In this document: piece by piece, positions 55,072-64,000 of the stretch
Layout: each line of letters opens with the position of its first letter
Position numbering within the stretch: the first letter of the stretch is position 1
NCBI GenBank assembly: GCA_018292915.2
Contig: JACVVK020000039.1
Location: 1,312,001-1,376,000, forward strand
From: Batillaria attramentaria
Taxonomy: Eukaryota; Mollusca; Gastropoda; Batillariidae
Length of the DNA stretch: 64,000 nucleotides
Reading direction: 5' to 3'
The notes under the pieces: model-generated
Databases searched by the model: none
Told to the model about the DNA's origin: nothing
Seen by the model: the letters and a program-made list of their open reading frames with translations, nothing else
Position numbers and translations under genes: made by a program

Positions 55072-55165
55072 CAAGTGACGGAGTCGGATGCATGGATTAA
55101 GCGCATTCGATGAAAAGTTTCCACGGCCTGGTTGTACGCCTGACAGAGGTATTGAGACTTGAACT
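55072..55165 (-). repeat. Dispersed repeat R3 fragment, reversed
   Basis: CGCATTCGATGAAAAGTTTC and CGCCTGACAGAGGTATTGAG are the reverse complements of R3 blocks at 25440-25500 and 48610-48670. Confidence 0.65.
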
Positions 55166-55203
55166 AATTTAAGCCGGGGGTGAAAAAGAATGTGCAAGCT
55201 TAG

Positions 55204-55416
55204 TCGGTTGGTCGTTTAGGAGTTTAACGTCCTTTTCCACCACCTAACGATAATACGTGTATCTAAAACGGGGCAGACAAAAAAAAAATACCCCAACCCC
55301 CCAAAAACAACAACAACAAAACAACAACAGTACAATTTGTTAGCTCCCACTCCGAGATGAGATGAGAACTCACGACCCAAGCCGGCCGCTCTACCAGCTT
55401 AGCTAACTCGCTTCCA
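55204..55416 (-). mobile_element. tRNA-derived SINE with A/C-rich insertion
   Basis: On the minus strand: GAAGCGAGTTAGCTAAGCTG, GGTAGAGCGGCCGGCTTGGG, GTGAGTTCTCATCTCATCTC (B box degraded), a T/G-rich insertion at about 55278-55335, CTGCCCCGTTTTAGATACAC, then TGGTGGAAAAGGACGTTAAA and a CTCCTAAACGACC tail. Confidence 0.82.
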
Positions 55417-57185
55417 AGGTGTATAAGCAGAAAGTACACATCCTGGAAAGGCTTTTCCTATGGGGATAAATAAAGTATTTTCACTTGACTTTTCAACCAG
55501 ACAGACAGGAGTGTTAAGTCTTGCACCAGCTATAGCACTGATGCACACACACACAATCTGTGTCGGACACTGACAGCGTCTAATCCCTGGAGACGCGATG
55601 ACCGACGTGCTTGAACCAATGCAGATGTGACGATGACAGACCGCCACGGCATCATCGACCAGTCGACACAGTGCCCGGATAATGACCAGCCTTGACCAGC
55701 GCCAGGCCGCACGGATGGTCGGACACACTGCCCGCCGCACTACTAACTCCAGCAGGGACTGACTGGTCAGACGCACTCTCCGTCTGCCACTGACCGTGTC
55801 TGTCTCCACTCAGACGCGTTTACGGACAAGCCACGGTGCACGGTGCCATCTGTGCAAGTGCATGCACTGTTACTGCTATTGTGTGCACACTGACAAATCC
55901 GTTCTTTCTTGCAAAGAGGCTGACCAGAGTAGAGAGAGCGTGCCGTGCATTCGCCGAGGGACAGCTGTCTTGCCCTACTACTGCCCAGCTGGTCAAGACG
56001 AGAGCGAGGGAGCTAACAGCTGAGGCGCTATACTTCCCCTATCCTGTACCTTGGCAAGAAGCCCAGCATCTACACATAACACTGGGCTGGTTCTAGACCG
56101 ACAAAGTCGTTCATTATCTATGGTCCCTTGGCTCATGTCCAGAACACAAAAACCAACCTCGGTCGAACAGGAAGGACCTGTGTTGGTAAACAGGAAAGCC
56201 GCCGCGGCGGGCATAGAGAAAACAGAAAGTCTTACGTAAGAGATATCAGCGACAGAGGGATAGAGCAGAGACAGCGAGCAAGAAGAGGAAGGTATACCTA
56301 GATCCATGGCCAACGTTGCCTGGGGTGTGGTGCACGTGAAGCGGGTACCGGGTCTCCTGCCAGGGTGTTGTTGCTGGGTCACCGCGGCTTGTCTTCGGTG
56401 GGTTCACTACCCTCTTCTCCCGTTCTCTCGCTCTCTTTCTCCCTCTTCTCTGTCTCTCTGGCCGTCCTCCTCCTACCAGCACGCCAAGATGGAGCGCCCA
56501 GCACGACGAGCGGTTTCCGGCCATTCGATTGGTCGGCGATAAGTACCTCTCAGCGATGATTGGCTGAGCGCTGACGCCCCGAGATGAAATTATTAGTAAG
56601 GTCAAGCCAAGTAATTGCGACTGGTCGTAGATCGATACATCTACTCTTTCTCCCTCCCTGGCGTCTTCTCCATTTCGCATGTCCGTTTCTCGTTCTCTTC
56701 CATTCTGTCACGTTCTTTCATCGTTCGTTTGAAGCGGAGACTCGAGGCCTTTTGTGATACAGAATCTGAAGTCATTGCCTGTGTTAGACGAAGTGTCCGT
56801 CTTCACAAAGAGCAGTCAAGTTTCGGGAAGACTAAGTGGACAATATCATCTGATCCGGGAGTGAACTGAAGACACGTTTCGAATTCAAGGCAATCTATTC
56901 ACAATTCCATTTCTTCTTCTCCGTGTCTTTCTTTCTGTCGTTGACGTGTCATGACAGTCAGCTGAGTTGAGGAGTGTCGTCCATTGGTTACTGCCGAAGT
57001 CGAGGTCCCAAAAAAACCGCGGGTTCGAATGGCAGATTAATTAGCGTCAGTTTTTTTGTTTTTTGGGGTTTTTTTGGCAGGAGGTGCTGTGGCCGCTGTC
57101 CTTCAGCAGTGTCATCCCAAGTTACACTTGTCCTATCTAGCCGCTTCCACCGAGACGCCGGCATCCCAATAAGACGCACTGTTAT
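55417..57185. other. No gene supported; GC-richer block at 55.5-56.7 kb
   Basis: A GC-richer block with CT-rich tracts (56403-56460). The 136-codon minus-strand frame at 55399-55809 and the 144-codon frame at 56246-56680 are open but contain no domain I recognise. They could be chance in GC-rich DNA. A 5' region of a gene is possible. Confidence 0.4.

Positions 57186-57187
<2 letters not shown>

Positions 57188-57246
<59 letters not shown>
57188..57246. repeat. (GT)n microsatellite
   Basis: About 29 GT units bordering the 15-bp minisatellite. Confidence 0.96.
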
Positions 57247-57247
<1 letters not shown>

Positions 57248-57372
57248 CTGGGATGTGTCTAGGTGGGGAAAGTCTAACTGGGATACGTCTAAATGGGACA
57301 AGTCTAACTGGGATGCGTCTAAATGGGACAAGTCTAACTGGGATGCTAACTGGGATGCGTCTACGTGGGAAT
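57247..57372 (+). repeat. 15-bp minisatellite (GTCTAACTGGGATGC-type)
   Basis: Alternating 15-bp units GTCTAACTGGGATGC and GTCTAAATGGGACAA give a 30-bp higher-order period, about eight units. One frame yields a five-residue peptide period (SNWDA/SKWDK); there is no other sign of coding. Confidence 0.88.
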
Positions 57373-57908
57373 AAACCTCTTCAACGCAGTGCAGATTTTG
57401 GACTTTCGGGAAAAGACGATTAGCTACAACCCACTCACTGACCTGACCGGCACATGTGATTGCCGAGTCAGCTCAACACTTTAAGTCATCTTATCTATTC
57501 ATTGTTCGATGCTGTTTTATCAATTGTATACAATCATAAATTTATTTATTGTAATTAAGGACTAAATAAGCACGTTGCGTACAGTCTCTAGTAATACTAT
57601 TATAATCCCGCGCAGTTATTAAATATGGAGACGGTGATTTATCGTGAAACACATTTACAAACATCAACTGAGGTGAGACAAAAGTTGATACAGACCTACT
57701 AATGTTATTACTTTTATGAGATACAACAAAAAGGTGTTTGGTGGCTGAAACATGGTGACATTTGTTGGATGAACCAAACTGTAGGGGGCGATAACTTCGT
57801 AAATTGCAGGTCATTTTGTGAGTCGTGCAGGCTGGCGGTACATAGCAAGAATCACAAGATAATAACCAAATTTGCTCTTGTGCGTCTTATTCTGTATGAC
57901 CCTTCAAG
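57373..57908. other. No gene seen
   Basis: AT-rich sequence; the 90-codon minus-strand frame at 57542-57814 has no recognisable domain. Confidence 0.45.
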
Positions 57909-58298
57909 CAACAGGCTGGGGTATTGCTGAGCAAAAAAACAAAAAAAACAAAAAAAAAAAAAAACGACAACTACACCGGGGTGCAGAGGCAGCGCCCTGC
58001 TGGGGAAACCACGGGGCCAACGCCCCACTTAAAAACAAAAACAAACAAAAAAAAACAAATTTATAGCATTTTTAAAGGCATTAAGTAGCCTCGTCTAGCA
58101 AGCAAAGGTAATAAATTGCCTTGGTACAACAGTTTACATGCAAGTTCTTCAAAAATGGAGCTAGACTGTCCAATATGGCATTACATGTATCGTGATATAT
58201 GACTGTGTGCGCAACCTTTTTCCCTTCCCTTCTTTTTGACTGAAACTTAGATTTCTTTGTGCTGAAAATTGCCATATGACGGAAAATCCCCCAGCCTG
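57909..58298 (+). repeat. Dispersed repeat R1, copy 2
   Basis: CGGGGTGCAGAGGCAGCGCC, CTGCTGGGGAAACCACGGGG, TAGCATTTTTAAAGGCATTA, TTTACATGCAAGTTCTTCAA, and GAAAATTGCCATATGACGGA in order. Two A-rich expansions lie at about 57937-57963 and 58028-58061. Confidence 0.82.
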
Positions 58299-58756
58299 AA
58301 GGAACTCTCATCTGTAGCTATAAAGCTATTTCCGACACTTTCCTACTACTATGGGGGACTGCCCAAAGCAGCAAAACCCTAAACGTCGTAAAACACGATC
58401 AAAGGACACCCACGAGAGAGAACCCTGGATCCAAATTACTACACCCACTGACAAAGAAAAGACTGTTGAAGGTCAGGTAGGTCCACAAAGGAGAGATTTC
58501 CGATAGACCTTTGACCAGCTAGCTATTCAACCAAGAATACAAAACAGGCTGGCGTTTCCAGAAATAATGAGGATTTGACTAAGAACCGGGATGAATCTAC
58601 GACTATTGAGCATTCTAAAAGACGACAGACAGATCAATCGGTCATAACGCCAGTCTACAGAGGACGTATACAGGTTCGCTTTCTTGTGTTACATTTACGT
58701 TCGTGTACCGCCCCCCCCCCCCCCCCCCCCCCCCCGTCTCTATCTTTGAGGAGCTG
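58299..58756. other. No gene seen; C25 run
   Basis: A 25-base uninterrupted C run at 58711-58735 is the longest homopolymer of C/G here. No gene. Confidence 0.55.
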
Positions 58757-58935
58757 GTATAGTGGTATAGCCGAATGGTAGAGTCGGATTTCACTGAATG
58801 CTCGGGGCGTGAGTTCGAATCCCGCTTGAGAGCCAAATACTTGTGCTGGCCTTTTTCGACGTTGCCCCGTGTTTGATATCACCTGTATCAGTGTAGTGGA
58901 AAAGGATGTTAACCCCCATACCCCCCCCCCCCCCG
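58757..58935 (+). mobile_element. tRNA-derived SINE copy (plus orientation)
   Basis: GTGGTATAGCCGAATGGTAG, GTGAGTTCGAATCCCGCTTG (B box), TTGTGCTGGCCTTTTTCGAC, GTTGCCCCGTGTTTGATATC and TAGTGGAAAAGGATGTTAAC, then a C-rich tail. Both ends abut homopolymer C/CT tracts, so no TSD can be read. Confidence 0.9.
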
Positions 58936-59159
58936 GTCTCTCTCTCTCTCATCAAAGTGCACACTGGTTCGCCGTCCGTTCCAATCGGTTTGCAGACAAC
59001 CAGAACGAAAGAACAATGCCAGACGAAGCCTGCTATAGGTGGAATGGTTCCAAGACAATCAGCTTCCTGCAAGCCCCTCTACGTCTACGTAAGTATAACC
59101 ACACAAAATCTCTCAGACGTCGGCTGCAAAAAGAAGCGGCTTCACTCACTCACTCACTT

Positions 59160-59193
<34 letters not shown>
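59160..59193. repeat. (AC)n microsatellite
   Basis: About 15 AC units preceded by CACTCACTCACTCACT. Confidence 0.95.
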
Positions 59194-59195
<2 letters not shown>

Positions 59196-59391
59196 ACCTT
59201 CCTTCATGATTATGCACAACAAAGTTGGTTTGGGAAATGAACGTAAGTTTTTGCTGAGTAACTGAAAGTTCTTATATTACTTAATATGCATACATAATAT
59301 TATATGTATTATAACACAGATTGCGAGCCATACATTCTTCATGTGGTATAAATTGTTAAAGACTTTCAACAAAGTTTCCATGTATGTATTA

Positions 59392-59394
<3 letters not shown>

Positions 59395-59470
<76 letters not shown>
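59395..59470. repeat. (GT)n microsatellite
   Basis: About 37 uninterrupted GT units. Confidence 0.97.
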
Positions 59471-59472
<2 letters not shown>

Positions 59473-60226
59473 CTGTCCTTGAAGTATTTTTAACATGAAA
59501 AATATCAGTGTCTTGCCTTTGAACCGAGTACTTTCCTGTGAAATTAAGAATACCTGGCTGGATGGTTGGGCGGTTATGTTTCTACTTTGTGGCAAAAGGT
59601 GAGAGAGGAATGACCTGGGAAGCGGGGATGGAGGGGAGGGGGGGGGGGGGTAAAATGAATATTGTGAACGAAAGAGGAGGGACGTGGTGTATGCACGATG
59701 AGATTACAACTGTTATAGTGGCATTCGATTTTTTTTAATCCATAAGCCTGGCCACGTATCTAGTAATTTTTATTCTGTCGACCATCATTTATAAACTGTA
59801 GCAAACTTTTATTCAGTCGCAGAACAAAATGTAGACGACCATTATGTCTTTCTCCTTCTAGCAATAGGTAACTATTCCGCGTTTCCCGTGTTAAGTAAGC
59901 TATCACATTGTTTTCCCCCTGGAAATCAGAAACGCTCACAATGCGCCCCTTTCATGATTTATCGACAGTAACTTTACTAGTGCAAAATTACCCGGTGTCT
60001 GCTACTTACACAGCCATTAGCGTCTGCATTCGGTATCAATGAACCAGGTCACATTCATTTTGACCTTTAATGATTATTGACTTTATTGATCCTTAGAGGG
60101 CTTGATATACTGTCATATATATATATAGTTTTCCCACAGTGGCGCGGTGCAAGTGTACAAAAAAAAAAAAAAACAAAAACCCTCCAGTCATATTGCTTTT
60201 CATTGTCCGCATTTATAAAAATGCAG

Positions 60227-60818
<592 letters not shown>

Positions 60819-61303
60819 CAGTTACGCCGTAATTCCACGGGAATGCTAAAACAGTAGTTTCAGGCAAATTATTTCGGGTATTTTTTATTTTGACAAGCAA
60901 AAATGTTAAAAGCAAAACGTTTGTATGAATAGAGTTGCCCAAATGCACCTTGGGTGAGAGAGGAAAAACTGATCTTTGACCGAAAGTAAAGACGTACCGA
61001 CTTTCATGTAAAAACAAAATGGTATTGTTTTTGTTGTTTGTTTGTTTGTTTGTTTAGCTGGTTTCGTTGTTGTTCTTTGTTTGTTTTTGTGTTGTGTTGC
61101 TTGGGTGTTTATTTGTTTGTTTTGGTGGTGGCTTTTTGGGTGTTTTGTTTGTTGTTGTTGTTGGTTTTTTTATTTGTTTTTTTTTTTGTTTTTTTTTGTT
61201 TGTTTGTTTGTTTGGTTTTTTTTTTGGGGGGGGGTTTGTTTTTTTGGTTTGTGTGTGTTACTTTGTTTTGTTTCTGTGTTTGTTTAGAGGGGGGTTGCTT
61301 GTT

Positions 61304-61305
<2 letters not shown>
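60819..61305. other. T/G-rich low-complexity DNA; no gene
   Basis: From about 61020 the plus strand is dominated by TTTG/TTTTG words. Long cysteine/phenylalanine/valine-rich frames (81-176 codons) in all three plus frames are low-complexity artefacts. Confidence 0.7.

Positions 61306-61366
<61 letters not shown>
61306..61366. repeat. (GT)n microsatellite
   Basis: About 30 GT units within the T/G-rich block. Confidence 0.96.
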
Positions 61367-61367
<1 letters not shown>

Positions 61368-62192
61368 GTTTTTGTTTTTGTTTTTTCAAACTACACAATT
61401 TTCAGCGCAAACATACAACCACCACACACAGTCCCATGCTACAATGTACAATCAACGCGCCTTGTTTGTTTGTGTGTTTGTGGCCAGTTCTCTCTACTCA
61501 CTCAGTCAACACGGAACTCCCTCCCAGTCCCATTATCGTCACGCCAAACTCGATACATGTACCTGTAGGTCTGTGATTTATCACGGAAGGAGGGTGGAAG
61601 GGAAGATAGCGGTAATGGTGGTGGGGTGATGCAAGTAGGGGTATTGCGCAAGATGAACGGGTTAACGGCGTGTCACGGCGTCACGCGAGCGGGCGGTCAC
61701 GGTTTGCTGACAGCGTAACGTTTCGCAACACTGACGCTAGCTTCAAGCGGCTTTTGTTATCCATCAGGTGTAGCGACCGTGTCAAGTGTCCATTGTGGAC
61801 AGGAGGGTAGCGTTGTAGCCTTTGTGTATACGGTGCCAAAGAGGGGGTTCTACCTGTCCGCCTAAAGCCGGTAATTCTACGCCCCAGTCGAGGGGGAGGA
61901 AGAACACAAAAAGGTTTTATCTCTTGTTTTTGTTCTGTTTCTATGATGTTTTTGTTGGTTTGTTTGTTTTTGTTCCGTTTTTGTTTCTTTGCTTGGTATT
62001 TCTCTGTTGTTGTTCTTGTTGTTGTTCTTCTTCTTCTTTTGTTCCGCTTTAGTTTGTTTGTCGTTTTCTTCTGTTTCTTCTGTTTGTATTTTTTAAAGTT
62101 TTGTTAGTTTTTTTTTGTTTTTTTTTTTTCTAATTTCTTCTGTTATAGGGTAGGGTTTTTGTGTTATTTTGTTGGATTTTTTTGTTGTTTAT
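61367..62192. other. No gene seen; T-rich low complexity from 61915
   Basis: A short GC-richer island at 61610-61900 (CpG words such as GTCACGCGAGCGGGCGG) is followed by TTTTTGTTT-rich DNA. No gene supported. Confidence 0.5.
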
Positions 62193-62193
62193 G

Positions 62194-62271
<78 letters not shown>
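62193..62271. repeat. (GT)n microsatellite
   Basis: About 39 GT units. Confidence 0.97.
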
Positions 62272-62273
<2 letters not shown>

Positions 62274-62618
62274 TTTTGTTTCGTTGGTCCAATTTTTGGG
62301 TCTTAGGTGGTTGTTTTTGCTGTTATAAAAACGTTTTGTTGTTATTGTTTTCGTAGACTACTGTTGTGATTTGCTTGGTTGATTGGTTGCTGTTGGTGAC
62401 GTTTTGTTTTAACATACATTGCAGTCCATTCTTCAAAAGAAAAACCTTACTCTTTAAACGACCTTTTTTCTTTTTTTCTTTTTTTTTTGGGGGGGGGGGG
62501 TGTTTGTTTGTTTTGTTTTGTTTAAGGCGAGAGGGTTCTTGAAGTTGTAAGTCAGTGGAGTACACTCACTAGAACGGGTTAAATGAAATCATTTTCTCCT
62601 AAACACGATCAGATTTAA

Positions 62619-62621
<3 letters not shown>

Positions 62622-62688
<67 letters not shown>
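62622..62688. repeat. (CA)n microsatellite
   Basis: About 33 CA units. Followed by C/A homopolymers (62715-62744) and poly-A (62797-62815). Confidence 0.97.
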
Positions 62689-62819
62689 CCATCCTGTACT
62701 AAAAAACACCAATCCCCCCCCCCCCCCCAAAAAAAAAAAAAAAAACAAAACAACAACAACAACAACGACGACGACAAAAAAACTCGAGAAGCAAAAAAAA
62801 AAAAAAAAAAAAAAACCCA

Positions 62820-63524
62820 CACACACCAAAAAAACCCACCTAAAAACCAGAACAGAGCAGGTCTTGTTGTTTAGGTTTTTAAAAAAAAAAATCGTAACAG
62901 GCTGACGTCTTAAAACAACAACAACAACAAAACATGCATTGTTGCTGGCATTCGCAATGGCGTCCCCTGTTTTGTAAACTGATTACAATTATTTCAAAGT
63001 TGTATTTGTTCTTGTATGTCACGTGGCATGTTAAAGCCTCCTTTAAGCACGATTACATCTATACAGTATGTTAATAAAAATTAAAAAAACAAGAAGGTGA
63101 AAGTGCTGTAATGGTCTAGTTGTAACTGTCTGTTCACTTTCTTGCTATTGCTTTAAGTTTGATTTCAAGTCATTTCATCTGTATTGTTCCATGAATGGAA
63201 AATTGGGATGCAGCGATAAAATAAACATACATTAATAACAATAGTCACAGATTGTTTTGCAGGTGAGATACTCAAAAAAAAAAAAAACCTTCTTCTTTTT
63301 TTTAATCGCCGTTGTTAGAGCAACTCAGGAGTTATTAACAATCAATGTGTGTGAATTCCTGATTTTGCCGTCACTGTCTCTCGTTTCACCAGTCACGAGT
63401 GCTCCTTGCCGCTACCTACTTGTAGTTCCTTTGTGCGTTTCTGACTGTGTGTTTGGGTTATGGGGGTTAAAGATCTAAGCTCCCAACGAAAAAGCTATCC
63501 GAAGTGTGAAAAAAAAAATACAGA
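62820..63524. other. No gene seen
   Basis: A/T-rich DNA with homopolymer A runs near 62881 and 63274. No coding signal. Confidence 0.5.
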
Positions 63525-63815
63525 GTCGACCGTGCAGGCACAGTCAACTCTGTCACAGTTGCAGAGTTTTCAGCGTCCCTGAAACCCCAATAAAAGCCAA
63601 GGGCAGCCTGATTTCACAGCTAAGTTTGCGTTTTGACACTGAGCGAGAAAGATCGTGCGGCACTCAACATCCGCTGGACACTGTAGCGATGTGTCTCGCT
63701 CACTGACCAAAAGCCAAATATTGTCACCGCTAACGTTCTTTGGTTTCGTAAGGGTCTCCGAAGCGCTGAAAACTCTGCAACTGTGACAGAGTTGCCTGGA
63801 TTATGCACAGTCGAA
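63525..63815. mobile_element. MITE-like inverted-repeat element (~290 bp)
   Basis: A perfect 31-bp inverted repeat (63545-63575 against 63764-63794; it begins CAACTCTGTCACAGTTGCAG) extends imperfectly outward: GACCGTGCAGG against the complement of CACAGTCG. A second nested pair, ACTGAGCGAGA near 63638 and TCTCGCTCACT near 63692, lies inside. The whole segment can fold as one hairpin. No coding capacity; TSD not resolved. Confidence 0.85.
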
Positions 63816-64000
63816 GGAGTCGCAGTTTTAAAAAGCGCAATGTTTGCGGCTTTTTGCTGAGATTGCAGACCTTTAAAGTTCGTCGTGACTCAATTTCTAA
63901 GTCATGGTTTTAGCTTTTCAAAAATTATAAATACAAATATCGTATTATATACATGTATAATAATACCAGACTATACTACTCTTACTGCTACTTCTGACTC

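Larger units (their letters stand above)
58936..60226. other. No gene seen; microsatellites listed separately
   Basis: Unique-looking AT-rich sequence between simple repeats, including poly-G near 59638-59650 and (AT)n near 60115-60127. No coding signal. Confidence 0.5.

Noticed and set aside
55399..55809. 136-codon minus-strand ORF
   Set aside because: Open frame in GC-rich DNA, partly overlapping a SINE; no motif recognised.
61038..61576. Membrane-protein-like ORFs of 169-176 codons
   Set aside because: The hydrophobic Phe/Val/Cys/Leu content comes from TTTG/GT low-complexity DNA and appears in all three frames.

Overview
This is animal, not bacterial, DNA. It has very long CA/GT and GA microsatellites, many dispersed repeats, tRNA-derived SINEs, a non-LTR retrotransposon of the RTE type, DNA-transposon relics with THAP, SAP and MADF fragments, and almost no convincing host coding sequence. 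The repeat style (a SINE whose tail reads GTTAAAC, TAAC-tailed repeats, abundant CA arrays) fits a marine mollusc, most likely a gastropod. That assignment is an inference.

Layout. Positions 1-8000 are a chain of unrelated tandem arrays: CAGTC-rich repeats at 1-620, a roughly 20-bp family maturing into a homogeneous 30-bp satellite at 1490-3420, 13 diverged copies of a roughly 110-bp repeat at 3830-5200, and a 66-bp repeat at 7565-7985. SINE copies are scattered among them. Positions 8.6-17.7 kb are mostly unique; 12.4-15.3 kb is GC- and CpG-richer and may be a promoter/5'-exon region. At 18061-19658 lie 17 copies of a 94-bp satellite that begins exactly at the 3' end of a SINE. Positions 20-35 kb hold dispersed repeats, microsatellites and a perfect 37-bp-arm palindrome at 26362-26439.

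Positions 35.1-48 kb are the richest part. They contain an 84-bp tandem array between inverted repeats, a SAP-domain exon and a THAP-domain exon facing each other 45 bp apart, an internally deleted Harbinger-like element with a MADF fragment, a 5'-truncated RTE copy, a foldback element with 270-bp arms, and a full-length RTE with an intact 996-codon ORF and a perfect 12-bp target-site duplication. Positions 48-64 kb are dense in SINEs, three copies of a 400-bp dispersed repeat, microsatellites, and another inverted-repeat (MITE-like) element at 63525-63815.

Functionally, the only intact protein gene is the RTE endonuclease/reverse transcriptase. The SINEs carry matching short target-site duplications, so they were probably mobilised by LINE machinery of the same general kind. 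The SAP/THAP pair is best read as the remains of a two-gene DNA transposon. No complete host gene can be supported.
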